A DNA stretch of 32,925 nt from Alphaproteobacteria bacterium (lineage in GTDB: Bacteria; Pseudomonadota; Alphaproteobacteria; ATCC43930; CGMCC-115725). The position numbers and the translations under genes were made by a program. Positions 8,951-16,987 of this stretch are shown here, piece after piece. Location: positions 1 to 32,925 of the forward strand of contig JASHNY010000079.1 in NCBI GenBank assembly GCA_030041385.1, given 5' to 3'. The notes under the pieces are model-generated. The model searched no databases. It worked only from the letters and a program-made list of their open reading frames with translations, and was not told the DNA's origin. How positions within the stretch are numbered: the first letter of the stretch is position 1; the number at the start of each line of letters is the position of its first letter.

Positions 8951-8976
8951 GCATGATCCTCAACCGAGGATCATGC
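8951..8976 (-). terminator. Perfect 11-bp hairpin between the prenyltransferase gene and ileS
   Basis: GCATGATCCTC (8951-8961) pairs exactly with GAGGATCATGC (8966-8976) around a four-base loop. Read on the minus strand it lies after the prenyltransferase stop and before ileS. A TTTTT run follows about nine bases beyond the stem, too far for a textbook intrinsic terminator. It may terminate upstream transcription weakly, protect an mRNA end, or regulate ileS. The structure is certain; the role is inferred. Confidence 0.55.
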
Positions 8977-9069
8977 CGGTAATTCGCTCTCTCCGCCCGC
9001 GCCTCGCCATCATGCCGACGATATAACAGCCGTACGCGGCGAATTCGAGGGGGTTGTTGGCCGCCCCCG

Positions 9070-9927
9070 TCACAGACCGAAGCGGCGCTGGCGCATTTGA
9101 TAGGTGCGGATCGCCCGCAAGAAATCGATCTTGCGGAAAGCCGGCCAGTGCACGTCGGTGAAATAGAACTCGCTGTGCGCGCTCTGCCACAGCATGAACC
9201 CGGACAGGCGCACCTCGCCGCTGGTGCGGATGATCAGATCGGGGTCGGGCAGGCCGGCGGTGTAGAGGTAGCGCTCGACGGTGTCGGGCGTCAGCCGCGC
9301 GATCAATTCGGCGAGGCCGACATCCGGCGCCAGATTATCGCCGAGAAACGCCGCTATGGCATCGACGATTTCCTGCCGCCCGCCATAGGCGACCGCGATG
9401 TTCAGCGCCATCCCGTTGTAGCTGGCGGTCGCCTCTTCGGCCGCCCGGATCGCCGCCTGGGTCGCTTCCGGAACGAGGCTCAGCTTGCCGATCGCACGTA
9501 CCCGCACGCGGCCCTGATGGATGCGCGGATCGCCGGCCAGGGCGCGCATTTTCGCCTCGACCGCGGCGAAAATGCCGGAGACCTCTGCGGTCGGGCGCCG
9601 CAAATTGTCCGGCGAAAAGACCCACAGCGTTACCGTCGGGATCTGCATTTCCCGGCACCAACCCAGCACATCGTCGAGTTTGCGGGCGCCGATATCGTAA
9701 ACTTCGCGCGGCTCGGTAATCCCGATGCGGCGCGCGTAGCGGCGATTCCCGTCGAGAATGATCCCGACATGGCGCGGCAAGGCGTGGCCGCGGATCGTCA
9801 CCAGCAGCCGCTCCTCATAGAGCCGATAGAGCGGCCGCAAGACGACGGGCAGAAACCGGTTGCGACCAGCACGCCGCGCCTCCCTCGAAAGGGGCGCGGA
9901 AGACGAACTCGCCGGGGCTGTAATCAT
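9070..9927 (-). CDS. cis-Prenyltransferase (UppS family; resembles short-chain Z-prenyl synthases)
   Basis: A 285-residue member of the undecaprenyl diphosphate synthase family, which condenses isopentenyl diphosphate onto an allylic diphosphate in cis. Motifs: HVGIILDGNRRYARR with catalytic Asp59, FSPDNLRRP (104-112), VAYGGRQEIVDA, PDLIIRTSGEVRLSGFMLWQ and FTDVHWPAFRKIDFLRAI. The LYRLYEERLL lead-in and the SPDNLRR/RLSGFMLWQSA wording look closer to the mycobacterial Rv1086-type Z-farnesyl diphosphate synthase group than to E. coli UppS; that comparison is from memory. It is not beside frr, cdsA or dxr, where the cell-wall uppS usually sits. ATG 9927 is chosen; an in-frame TTG at 9981 would add 18 poor residues. 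Product chain length is unproven. Confidence 0.85.
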   Translation of the reverse strand: MITAPASSSSAPLSREARRAGRNRFLPVVLRPLYRLYEERLLVTIRGHALPRHVGIILDGNRRYARRIGITEPREVYDIGARKLDDVLGWCREMQIPTVTLWVFSPDNLRRPTAEVSGIFAAVEAKMRALAGDPRIHQGRVRVRAIGKLSLVPEATQAAIRAAEEATASYNGMALNIAVAYGGRQEIVDAIAAFLGDNLAPDVGLAELIARLTPDTVERYLYTAGLPDPDLIIRTSGEVRLSGFMLWQSAHSEFYFTDVHWPAFRKIDFLRAIRTYQMRQRRFGL

Positions 9928-10081
9928 GGCGTCGGGCACTGGCGGCCGGGACGTGGCCACCGATGTCCCATACAACCACAATTATGGCACCGAGGCGTTA
10001 ACGGCGCGCCGGCACCCCGGCGCGGCTTGTCGATGCGCGCCGGCCGTCGGCAGGTTTTTCGCGGCGCCGGCAAGCGGCGGC

Positions 10082-11047
10082 TCAGCGGCCGGGATGGGCG
10101 CCGGCCAGGATCTCGCGCGCCCGCGCTGCATCCTCGCCGATCTGCGCCTGCAATTCGTCGAGCCCGGAGAATTTGCGCTCCGGGCGGATGAAGTCGATCA
10201 GAAACACGCGCAGGTGGCGGCTATAGAGGTCGCCGTCGAAATCGAACAGATGCGCCTCGAGCCGCGGCCGGTGACCTCCGACGGTCGGGCGCAAGCCGAG
10301 ATTGGCGACGCCGTCGAGCGTGTTCCCGCCGAGCGGGTCGTCCTTGCCGTCGCCCGCGATTTGCACTGCATAAACCCCGAGCGCCGGCCGCAGGTACTCG
10401 CCAAGCGCGATGTTGGCGGTCGGAAAGCCGAGCAGGCGGCCGCGCCGATCGCCGACCGTGACCCGCCCGTCGATCTCCCAGGGCCGGCCGAGCTGGGCCG
10501 CCGCCTCGCGCGGCTTGCCGGCCTTCAGCAATTCGCGGATATGGGTCGAGGAATAGACCGCATGGTCGGCGCTGCACACCGGCTCGATCACGGTCACGCC
10601 AAACCCGTGCTCGGCGCCGGCGGCGCGCAGCAGGTCGGGGGTGCCGCGGCGGCGATTGCCGAACGTGCAATCATGCCCGACGACGACATGGCTGACGCCG
10701 ATCGTGCCCAGCATCACCTCGTCGACGAACGATTCGGCGCTTTTCTCGGCAAAGGCGCGGTCGAAATGCTGGACGAACAAGAGGTCGACGCCGAGCCGGG
10801 CGATCTCCCGCTCCTTGACCCGCAGCGGCGTCAGCCGGAACGGCTCGCCGCCGGGCATGAACACGCTGCGCGGATGCGGCTCGAAGGTCAGCACCGCGGC
10901 GGGGACGCCGGCGGCCCGGGCGCGTTCCCGGGCGTCGCCGATCAGCGCGGCATGGCCGCGATGCAGCCCGTCGAAATTGCCCATCGCCAGCACCGCGCCG
11001 CGGCGATGGGTCGATCGGGATCCCGGGTGTCGAATGATGCGAAGCAC
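10082..11047 (-). CDS. ribF: Bifunctional riboflavin kinase / FMN adenylyltransferase
   Basis: This enzyme phosphorylates riboflavin to FMN and adenylates it to FAD. The N-terminal nucleotidyltransferase half shows AMGNFDGLHRGHAALI (21-36), VVGHDCTFGNRRRGT and the YSSTHIRELL motif. The C-terminal kinase half shows GFPTANIALGEYLRPALGVY, then FDFDGDLYSRHLRV and FIRPERKFSGLDELQAQI. With start GTG 11047 the protein is 321 residues and begins VLRIIRHPGS, matching the usual RibF N-terminus and length. The frame is open further upstream to 11248, but those residues are Arg/Pro-rich and overlap the divergent promoter region. The start is therefore the only uncertain point. It heads the ribF-prenyltransferase-ileS run. 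Confidence 0.94.
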   Translation of the reverse strand: MLRIIRHPGSRSTHRRGAVLAMGNFDGLHRGHAALIGDARERARAAGVPAAVLTFEPHPRSVFMPGGEPFRLTPLRVKEREIARLGVDLLFVQHFDRAFAEKSAESFVDEVMLGTIGVSHVVVGHDCTFGNRRRGTPDLLRAAGAEHGFGVTVIEPVCSADHAVYSSTHIRELLKAGKPREAAAQLGRPWEIDGRVTVGDRRGRLLGFPTANIALGEYLRPALGVYAVQIAGDGKDDPLGGNTLDGVANLGLRPTVGGHRPRLEAHLFDFDGDLYSRHLRVFLIDFIRPERKFSGLDELQAQIGEDAARAREILAGAHPGR

Positions 11048-11214
11048 GGCGGAGGGCTGCAGCACGGTGTTGCGAAACGCGACAGGCCGCGAAAATAGCC
11101 GCTGTCGCGCCGCGATGATAGCGGCTGGCGCCGATATTGCGGGAAACCCGCGATCATTGCCTCGCTGCGCCGGGCGCGCTATCTGGGCGGGTCGCGGCAG
11201 GCGAGGGCGGTGAC

Positions 11215-12252
11215 GTGGACGAGGCGGCGGCGCCGTTGCGCGAGGCATGGTACTACGCGGTCCCGAGCCGGCAGGTGCGGCCCGGCGGGCTCGTCGCCCG
11301 CGTGATGCTCGGCGCGCCGGTCGTGCTCGGCCGCGATGCCGCCGGTGCCGCGTTCGCCTTGCGCGATATCTGCCCGCATCGGGGCATGCCGCTTTCCGCC
11401 GGCAGTTTCGACGGGCGCCAGCTCGAATGCTGCTATCACGGCTGGCGTTTTGCGCCGGACGGGCGTTGCATCGCGATCCCGTCGCTGGCCGAGGGGCAGA
11501 AATTCGATTTCGCCACCGTCGCGGTGCCGCGCTACCCGACCCGCGAGGTCCAGGGCAACATCTGGGTGTATCTCGGCGACAATCCGCAGCGCGCGCCGGA
11601 AATCCCCCTGCTCGACGGGTTCGGCGCCGATGCGGCGCCGAAGCTGTTCGAATCGGTGTCGTTCAAGGCCGCGATCGATGATGCCGTCGTCGGCCTGATG
11701 GACCCGGCACACGGGCCTTTCGTGCATCGCGCCTGGTGGTGGCGCGCGCGCCGCTCGATCCACGAAAAGGCGAAGCCGTTCGTGCCGTCGCCGTGGGGCT
11801 TCACAATGAGCCGGCACGCGCCGTCGAGCAATTCGCGCGCCTATAAATTGCTCGGCAGCGATACCGATACCGAGATCGTCTTCCGCCTGCCGAGCGTGCG
11901 CATCGAGCAGATCCGCGCCGGGCGCCATGCCGTGTGCAACCTGACCGCGATCACCCCGATCGACGAGAGCACCAGCGAAATCAACCACTGCATCTATTGG
12001 ACCGCGCCGTGGCTCGGCGCGCTGAAACCGCTGTTGCGGCCCTATGTGCGCAAATTCCTGCGCCAGGACCGCGACATTATGGCGCGCCAGCAGCAGGGTC
12101 TCGCGTATCGGCCGACCCTGGCCTTGATCGACGACGCCGATACGCAGGCGCGCTGGTACTACCGGCTGAAGCGCGAATATCGCCGCGCGCTGGACGAGAA
12201 CCGGGAGTTCGTGAACCCGGTCGAGCCGCGCACGCTACGCTGGCGGAGCTAG
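11215..12252 (+). CDS. Rieske non-heme iron ring-hydroxylating oxygenase, alpha subunit
   Basis: A 345-residue oxygenase component. The Rieske 2Fe-2S ligands are visible: Cys53 and His55 in CPHRG, and Cys72 and His75 in CCYHGW. The mononuclear iron site is intact as DPAHGPFVH (Asp163, His166, His171). Electrons would come from a separate reductase, which is not encoded nearby. The start GTG 11215 has GAGGGCGG upstream; an in-frame TTG at 11137 would add 26 unlikely residues. The substrate is unknown; the family hydroxylates aromatic rings or demethylates. The 3' end overlaps the convergent livM gene by 18 bp. The gene is divergent from ribF, with about 167 bp between the starts. Confidence 0.88.
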   Translation: MDEAAAPLREAWYYAVPSRQVRPGGLVARVMLGAPVVLGRDAAGAAFALRDICPHRGMPLSAGSFDGRQLECCYHGWRFAPDGRCIAIPSLAEGQKFDFATVAVPRYPTREVQGNIWVYLGDNPQRAPEIPLLDGFGADAAPKLFESVSFKAAIDDAVVGLMDPAHGPFVHRAWWWRARRSIHEKAKPFVPSPWGFTMSRHAPSSNSRAYKLLGSDTDTEIVFRLPSVRIEQIRAGRHAVCNLTAITPIDESTSEINHCIYWTAPWLGALKPLLRPYVRKFLRQDRDIMARQQQGLAYRPTLALIDDADTQARWYYRLKREYRRALDENREFVNPVEPRTLRWRS

Positions 12253-13227
12253 CGATGTTTCCGCGTTGGTCGGGGTGGTGCCGGGCGTTTCCGCCGGCGA
12301 ACGCCGAAACGTCAGGTACGGCCCGATCACGCCGACGATGCCGCGGCGGAAGGTGAGAACGCAGAGGACAAAGATTATCCCCTCGATGATCGTCACCCAC
12401 GAGCCGGTCTGCGCCAGATAGTTCTCCATCGCCATGATGATGAAGGCGCCGAGGACGGGGCCGAGGCTCGTGCCGACCCCGCCGATCAGCGTCATCAGCA
12501 CCACATCGCCCGAGGTCGGCCAGTCGACATCGCTCAGCGCCGCGAACTGGAACACGAGCGCCTTGGTCGAGCCGGCCAGCCCGGCCAGCGCCGCCGACAA
12601 CACAAAAGCGAGAATCTTGTACTGGTCGACGCGGTAACCGAGCGAGATCGCGCGCGGCTCGTTTTCACGGATCGCCTTGAGCACCTGCCCGAACGGCGAA
12701 TCGATCGCGCGGGCGATGATGCCGAAGCCGATCAGGAACATCGCCAGCACGAAGTAGTACATCGTCAGCGGGTGGTTGAGGCTGATCAGGCCGAGTAGGT
12801 GCCCGCGCGGCACGGCCTGGATGCCGTCTTCGCCGCCGGTAAACGGCGCCTCGACCGCGAAGAAATAGACCATCTGGGCAAAGGCCAGCGTGATCATCGC
12901 GAAATAGATGCCCTGACGGCGGATCGCCAGCCAGCCGAACACCGCCCCCATCGCCGCCGCGACGGCGACCCCGGCGAGGATGCCGAGCTCGGGCGGCAAG
13001 CCCCAGGCCTTCACCGTGTAGGCGGTGATGTAGGCGGCACCGCCGAAGAACGCGGCATGGCCGAACGACAGCAGCCCGACATAGCCGAGCAGCAGGTCGA
13101 AGGCGCAGGCAAACAAGGCCCAGCACAGCGCCTGCATCAGAAAGACGGGATACAGCACGAACGGCGCGATCAGCGCCAGCGCGATCAACCCGGCCGTCCA
13201 GCAAAGCGCGGCGCGATCACGCAGCAT
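12235..13227 (-). CDS. livM: Branched-chain amino acid-type ABC transporter permease LivM
   Basis: A 330-residue inner-membrane permease with eight or more hydrophobic segments. It carries the LivM signatures LLGYVGLLSFGHAAFFGGAA, GIYFAMITLAFAQMVYF and AIRENEPRAISLGY, followed by GGVGTSLGPVLGAF. It forms the membrane channel with LivH and is driven by LivG and LivF. It is the last gene of the five-gene transporter cluster, and its start follows the livH stop with one base between them. The C-terminal tail (SPAETPGTTPTNAETS) is extra to the core fold and is encoded over the 18-bp overlap with the convergent Rieske gene. Confidence 0.95.
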   Translation of the reverse strand: MLRDRAALCWTAGLIALALIAPFVLYPVFLMQALCWALFACAFDLLLGYVGLLSFGHAAFFGGAAYITAYTVKAWGLPPELGILAGVAVAAAMGAVFGWLAIRRQGIYFAMITLAFAQMVYFFAVEAPFTGGEDGIQAVPRGHLLGLISLNHPLTMYYFVLAMFLIGFGIIARAIDSPFGQVLKAIRENEPRAISLGYRVDQYKILAFVLSAALAGLAGSTKALVFQFAALSDVDWPTSGDVVLMTLIGGVGTSLGPVLGAFIIMAMENYLAQTGSWVTIIEGIIFVLCVLTFRRGIVGVIGPYLTFRRSPAETPGTTPTNAETSLAPPA

Positions 13228-13228
13228 C

Positions 13229-14125
13229 TCAGCCGGCCCGCCCGAACAATCCGGCAGGCTTGACCAGCAGGACCAGAGCCATGATGACGAAGATCACGGT
13301 GGTCGACGCTTCGGGCCAGAACACCTTGGTCATCCCCTCGATCACGCCCAGCGCGAAGCCGCTGATCACGGCGCCGAGGATCGATCCCATCCCGCCGATC
13401 ACGACGACGGCGAACACCACCGTGATGATGTTGACCCCCATCAGCGGGCTGACCTGATAGATCGGCGCGGCGAGGACCCCGGCAAAGGCCGCCAGCGCCG
13501 CGCCGGCGCCATAGGTCAGGGTCACCAGGCGCGGCACGTTGATGCCGAACGCCCGCACCAGCTCCGGGTTTTCCGTGGCGGCGCGCAACAGGGCGCCGAT
13601 GCGGGTGCGCTCGATGACGAACCAGGTCACCGCGCACACCGCAAACGAGGCGACGATGACCCAGGCCCGATAGTTGGGCAGGAACATGAAGCCGAGATCG
13701 GTCGCGCCCTGCAATTCCGCCGGGATCGAATAGGGCATCCCGGAGGAGCCATAGAGCTGGCGAAACACGCCGTCGATCACCAGCGCCAGGCCGAACGTCA
13801 GCAGCAGCCCGTAAAGATGGTCGAGCCTGGCGATGCGGCGCAGGAACAGCCGCTCGATCGCCATGCCGACGAGCCCGACGGCGACCGGCGCGATCAGCAG
13901 CGCCGCCCAATAGCTGATCCCGAGCCAACTCAGCAGAAACCAGGCGCAGAACGCGCCCAGCATGTAGAGCGCGCCATGGGCGAAGTTGATGATGTTGAGC
14001 AGCCCGAAGATGATCGCCAGGCCGAGGCTCAAGATCGCATAGAACCCGCCGTTGATCAGCCCGACCAGAAGCTGGGCGAGAAACAGCGGCAGGGGCGGCA
14101 TCGCGACATGAAGGAACGAAAACAT
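13229..14125 (-). CDS. livH: Branched-chain amino acid-type ABC transporter permease LivH
   Basis: A 298-residue inner-membrane permease. Family marks are GLINGGFYAILSLGLAIIFG, LLNIINFAHGALYMLGAF, IERTRIGALLRAATENPELV and VVVIGGMGSILGAVISG. It pairs with LivM. ATG 14125 is the start; 83 bp separate it from the upstream binding-protein gene, and that gap holds a strong hairpin. The ligand cannot be told from the permease. Related clusters import branched-chain amino acids, amides, urea or aromatic acids. Confidence 0.95.
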   Translation of the reverse strand: MFSFLHVAMPPLPLFLAQLLVGLINGGFYAILSLGLAIIFGLLNIINFAHGALYMLGAFCAWFLLSWLGISYWAALLIAPVAVGLVGMAIERLFLRRIARLDHLYGLLLTFGLALVIDGVFRQLYGSSGMPYSIPAELQGATDLGFMFLPNYRAWVIVASFAVCAVTWFVIERTRIGALLRAATENPELVRAFGINVPRLVTLTYGAGAALAAFAGVLAAPIYQVSPLMGVNIITVVFAVVVIGGMGSILGAVISGFALGVIEGMTKVFWPEASTTVIFVIMALVLLVKPAGLFGRAG

Positions 14126-14154
14126 CGGCTCAAGCGCCTAACCCCCACCCCAGA

Positions 14155-14178
14155 CCCTCCCCCGCAAGCGGGGGAGGG
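14155..14178. repeat. G/C-rich palindrome in the livK-livH gap
   Basis: CCCTCCCCCGC (14155-14165) pairs perfectly with GCGGGGGAGGG (14168-14178) around AA. Palindromes of this wording recur in many alphaproteobacterial genomes as small dispersed elements. Located between the binding-protein gene and the permease genes, it could stabilise the livK message or reduce downstream transcription; this is a common arrangement in binding-protein operons but is inferred here. Confidence 0.75.
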
Positions 14179-14208
14179 AGGGCGGCGCAGCAACCCGGGG
14201 GAGTGCGA

Positions 14209-15420
14209 TCACCCTTTGACCAGCGGGCATTGGTTGCCGTGCGGCAATTTATAGGCCACCGCGCTGGGGATCGTGGCGATCAGCTTGTAGAGGTCCCAGG
14301 GGCCTTTCGATTCGCTCGGCTTCTTGACCTCGTACAGATACATGTCGTGGACCAGGCTGCCGCTCGCCTCGATATGGCCATGGTGGATCAGGAAGTCGTT
14401 GATCGGCCGTGATTTCAGATATTTCATCACGGTCGGGCCGTCGACGCTGTTGGTTGCCTTGACCGCCTGGAGATAGTGCATGACCGAGCTGTAGACGCCG
14501 GCCTGCACCATCGTCGGTTCCTTGTGCATGACCGCGTAGAATTTCTTCGACCAGGCACGGGTTTCGGGGGTCTGGTTCCAATAGAACGAGCCGGTCAGTT
14601 CCAGTCCCTGCGCGGTCTGCAGGCCCAGGCTGTGCACGTCGGTGATGAACAACAGCAGCCCGGCCAGCTTTTGCCCGCCTTTGACGATGCCGTATTCGGC
14701 CGCCTGCTTGATCGAGTTGATCGTGTCGCCGCCGGCATTGGCAAGCCCGACGATCTGCGCCTTCGACGCCTGAGCCTGCAGCAGGTACGACGAGAAATCG
14801 GCGGTGTTGAGCGGCACGTTGACCGAGCCGACGACCTTGCCGCCACTGGCCTTGACGACTGCAGCCGTGTCGTTCTGCAGCGAATGGCCGAAGGCGTAAT
14901 CGGCGGTGATGAAGAACCAGGTCTTGCCGCCCGCCTTGACCACCGCGGCGCCGGTGCCGTTGGCCAGCGCAGTGGTGTCGTATTCCCAATGCACCGAGGT
15001 CGGCGCGCAGTTCTTGCCGGTCAGGTCGGACGAGGCCGCGCCGGTGATCAGGATCACCTTGTTGCGCTGCCGGGCGACCTCCTGCACCGCCAAGGCGACG
15101 CTAGACGTGGTCAGGTCGGTGATCATGTCGACGCCCTGGGTATCGAACCACTGTCGGGCGATCGCGGCGCCGATATCGGGCTTGTTCTGGTGGTCCGCGC
15201 CGACCACCTCGATCTTCTTGCCGTTGACGGTGCCGCCGAAATCGGCAACCGCCATCTTCGCGGCGGCGACCGAGCCGGGGCCGCCGAGATCGGCATAGAG
15301 GCTCGACATGTCGGTCAGAACGCCGATCTTGACCGTATTTCCCTTGATCTGCGCGTGGGCCCCCGCGGACAGCAGAAGCGCTGCGGCGAACGCCGATAGA
15401 ACAGTCAGTCTTTTCATCAT
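14209..15420 (-). CDS. livK: Periplasmic substrate-binding protein of a Liv-type ABC importer
   Basis: A 403-residue protein with a Sec signal peptide (MMKRLTVLSAFAAALLLSAG, cleavage after AHA) and a type I periplasmic-binding fold. The mature protein begins QIKGNTVKIGVLTDMSSLYA and contains GKKIEVVGADHQNKPDIGAA. ATG 15420 or 15417 is the start; AGGGGGG lies immediately upstream and a TTG start further up is less likely. It captures ligand for the LivHM/LivGF transporter encoded around it. The ligand is not evident. Proteins of this subgroup bind aromatic acids as well as amino acids, and the nearby Rieske oxygenase makes an aromatic ligand worth testing. Confidence 0.92.
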   Translation of the reverse strand: MMKRLTVLSAFAAALLLSAGAHAQIKGNTVKIGVLTDMSSLYADLGGPGSVAAAKMAVADFGGTVNGKKIEVVGADHQNKPDIGAAIARQWFDTQGVDMITDLTTSSVALAVQEVARQRNKVILITGAASSDLTGKNCAPTSVHWEYDTTALANGTGAAVVKAGGKTWFFITADYAFGHSLQNDTAAVVKASGGKVVGSVNVPLNTADFSSYLLQAQASKAQIVGLANAGGDTINSIKQAAEYGIVKGGQKLAGLLLFITDVHSLGLQTAQGLELTGSFYWNQTPETRAWSKKFYAVMHKEPTMVQAGVYSSVMHYLQAVKATNSVDGPTVMKYLKSRPINDFLIHHGHIEASGSLVHDMYLYEVKKPSESKGPWDLYKLIATIPSAVAYKLPHGNQCPLVKG

Positions 15421-15435
15421 TCCCCCCTGCAATCC

Positions 15436-16140
15436 TCAAACTCCCAGGTATTCGTGCAACCGGTCGGATCGAATGCCGAGATCGGAGTTGGCGATCATGT
15501 CGACGACGCAACCGTTCTGAACCACGTAGTGGCGGTCCGCAACAGTTGCTGCAAACCGGAAGTTTTGCTCGACCAGCAGAATCGTGAAGCCTTTGGCCTT
15601 CAGCGTCCGCAACACCGCGCCAATCTGCCGCACGATCACCGGGGCCAGCCCCTCGGTCGGTTCGTCGAGCAGGAGCAGCCGGGCGCCGGTGCGCAGGATG
15701 CGCCCGATTGCCAGCATCTGCTGCTCGCCGCCCGACAGCTTCGTGCCGGGGCTGCGCCGGCGTTCGGCGAGGTTGGGAAAGATTGTGTAAATCTCCTCCA
15801 CGCTCATGCCGCCCGGCCGCACCGCCGGCGGCAGCATCAGGTTTTCCTCGACATCGAGGGCGGCAAAGATGCCGCGCTCTTCCGGGCAATAGCCGACGCC
15901 GAGCCGGGCGATCCGGTCGGACGGAAGGGCGATCAACTCCGCGCCGGCGAAGGCGATCCGGCCGCTGCGCCGGCCGACCATGCCCATGATCGCCTTCAGC
16001 GTCGTCGTCTTCCCGGCGCCGTTGCGGCCGAGAAGGGTGACGAGCTCGCCCTCGTCAACGGTGAAATCGATGCCGTGCAATACATGCGACTCGCCATACC
16101 AGGCGTTGAGGTCGGCGACCTCCAGCAGCGCCTCACTCAT
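15436..16140 (-). CDS. livF: ABC transporter ATP-binding protein LivF
   Basis: A 234-residue ATPase subunit of the Liv-type importer. It has Walker A GRNGAGKTT (38-46), the signature LSGGEQQ (135-141) and Walker B LLLLDEP (155-161), followed by TEGLAPVIV, which is characteristic of LivF. The H-loop region reads VEQNFRFA. Its start codon lies inside the 3' end of livG, with an 8-bp overlap. Its stop precedes the binding-protein gene by 15 bp. Confidence 0.95.
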   Translation of the reverse strand: MSEALLEVADLNAWYGESHVLHGIDFTVDEGELVTLLGRNGAGKTTTLKAIMGMVGRRSGRIAFAGAELIALPSDRIARLGVGYCPEERGIFAALDVEENLMLPPAVRPGGMSVEEIYTIFPNLAERRRSPGTKLSGGEQQMLAIGRILRTGARLLLLDEPTEGLAPVIVRQIGAVLRTLKAKGFTILLVEQNFRFAATVADRHYVVQNGCVVDMIANSDLGIRSDRLHEYLGV

Positions 16141-16885
16141 CGCCGGTGCCCATGTACGCCTCGACGACCTCGGAATTGGTCGAGACCGTGGCGTAATCCC
16201 CTTCGGCCAGGATCGTGCCGCGGGTCAGCACCGTGATGAATTGCGACAGGTCGGCGACGACCGGCAGATTGTGCTCGACCATCAGGACGGTGCGGTCGCG
16301 CGCCGCGGTGCGGATCAAGGCCGTGATGCGGGCGATATCCTCCCGCCCCAGCCCCGACATCGGCTCGTCGAGCAGGATCATCTCGGGGTCGAGCGCCAGG
16401 GTGGTGGCGATTTCCAGGGCGCGCTTGCGGCCATAGGGCAGCGAAGCCGCATTCGTCTCGGCGAATTCCGCCAATCCCACGGCGGCGAGCAGTTCCGCGG
16501 CGCGGTCGTTGAGCCGGTCGAGCACGCGCTGCGAGCGCCAGAAGTGAAACGAGTTGCCGAGCGGGCGCTGCAATGCGACGCGGACATTGTCGCGCACGCT
16601 CAAATGGGCAAAGACGGCCGAAATCTGGAACGAGCGCACCAGCCCCAGCCGGGCCACCGACGCCGGCTCCTCGCCGGTGATGTCGCGCCCGTTATAGAGG
16701 ATCCGGCCGCCGGTCGGTTCGAGGAATTTCGTCACCAGGTTGAAGACCGTGGTCTTGCCCGCGCCATTCGGGCCGATCAGGGCATGGATCGTGCCGCGCC
16801 GGACCTTGAGGTCAACCCCCTGTACTGCCGTGAAGCCACGGAAATCCTTGGTCAGGCCCCGAGTTTCGAGGATTAGCTCGTCCAC
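16133..16885 (-). CDS. livG: ABC transporter ATP-binding protein LivG
   Basis: A 250-residue ATPase subunit. Walker A is GPNGAGKTT (38-46), the signature is the LivG-type variant LPYGRKR (149-155) and Walker B is MILLDEP (169-175) followed by MSGLG. The C-terminal GTILAEGDYATVSTNSEVVE and AYMGTG is the usual LivG ending. It is the first gene of the livG-livF-livK-livH-livM run, so the operon promoter should lie in the roughly 100 bp shared with the divergent hisI gene. Confidence 0.95.
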   Translation of the reverse strand: MDELILETRGLTKDFRGFTAVQGVDLKVRRGTIHALIGPNGAGKTTVFNLVTKFLEPTGGRILYNGRDITGEEPASVARLGLVRSFQISAVFAHLSVRDNVRVALQRPLGNSFHFWRSQRVLDRLNDRAAELLAAVGLAEFAETNAASLPYGRKRALEIATTLALDPEMILLDEPMSGLGREDIARITALIRTAARDRTVLMVEHNLPVVADLSQFITVLTRGTILAEGDYATVSTNSEVVEAYMGTGDE

Positions 16886-16923
16886 GCAATCGCCGTCCGG
16901 ACGCGACCCCTCGCGGGCCGCCC

Positions 16924-16952
16924 TTGCTTTCGCCGCAGCGCTACCCTAATCC
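16924..16952 (+). promoter_or_regulatory. Candidate sigma70-like promoter for hisI
   Basis: TTGCTT (16924-16929) and TAATCC (16947-16952) are separated by 17 bases, and a ribosome-binding site AAGGAG (16971-16976) follows before ATG 16988. The -10 match is weak, so this is a tentative call. Confidence 0.25.
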
Positions 16953-16987
16953 CTGACACCGAGAGGTGACAAGGAGCGGGCCACGCC

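Noticed and set aside
7633-8982. A 449-codon plus-strand frame opposite ileS
   Set aside because: Composition-driven shadow of ileS, with no domain.
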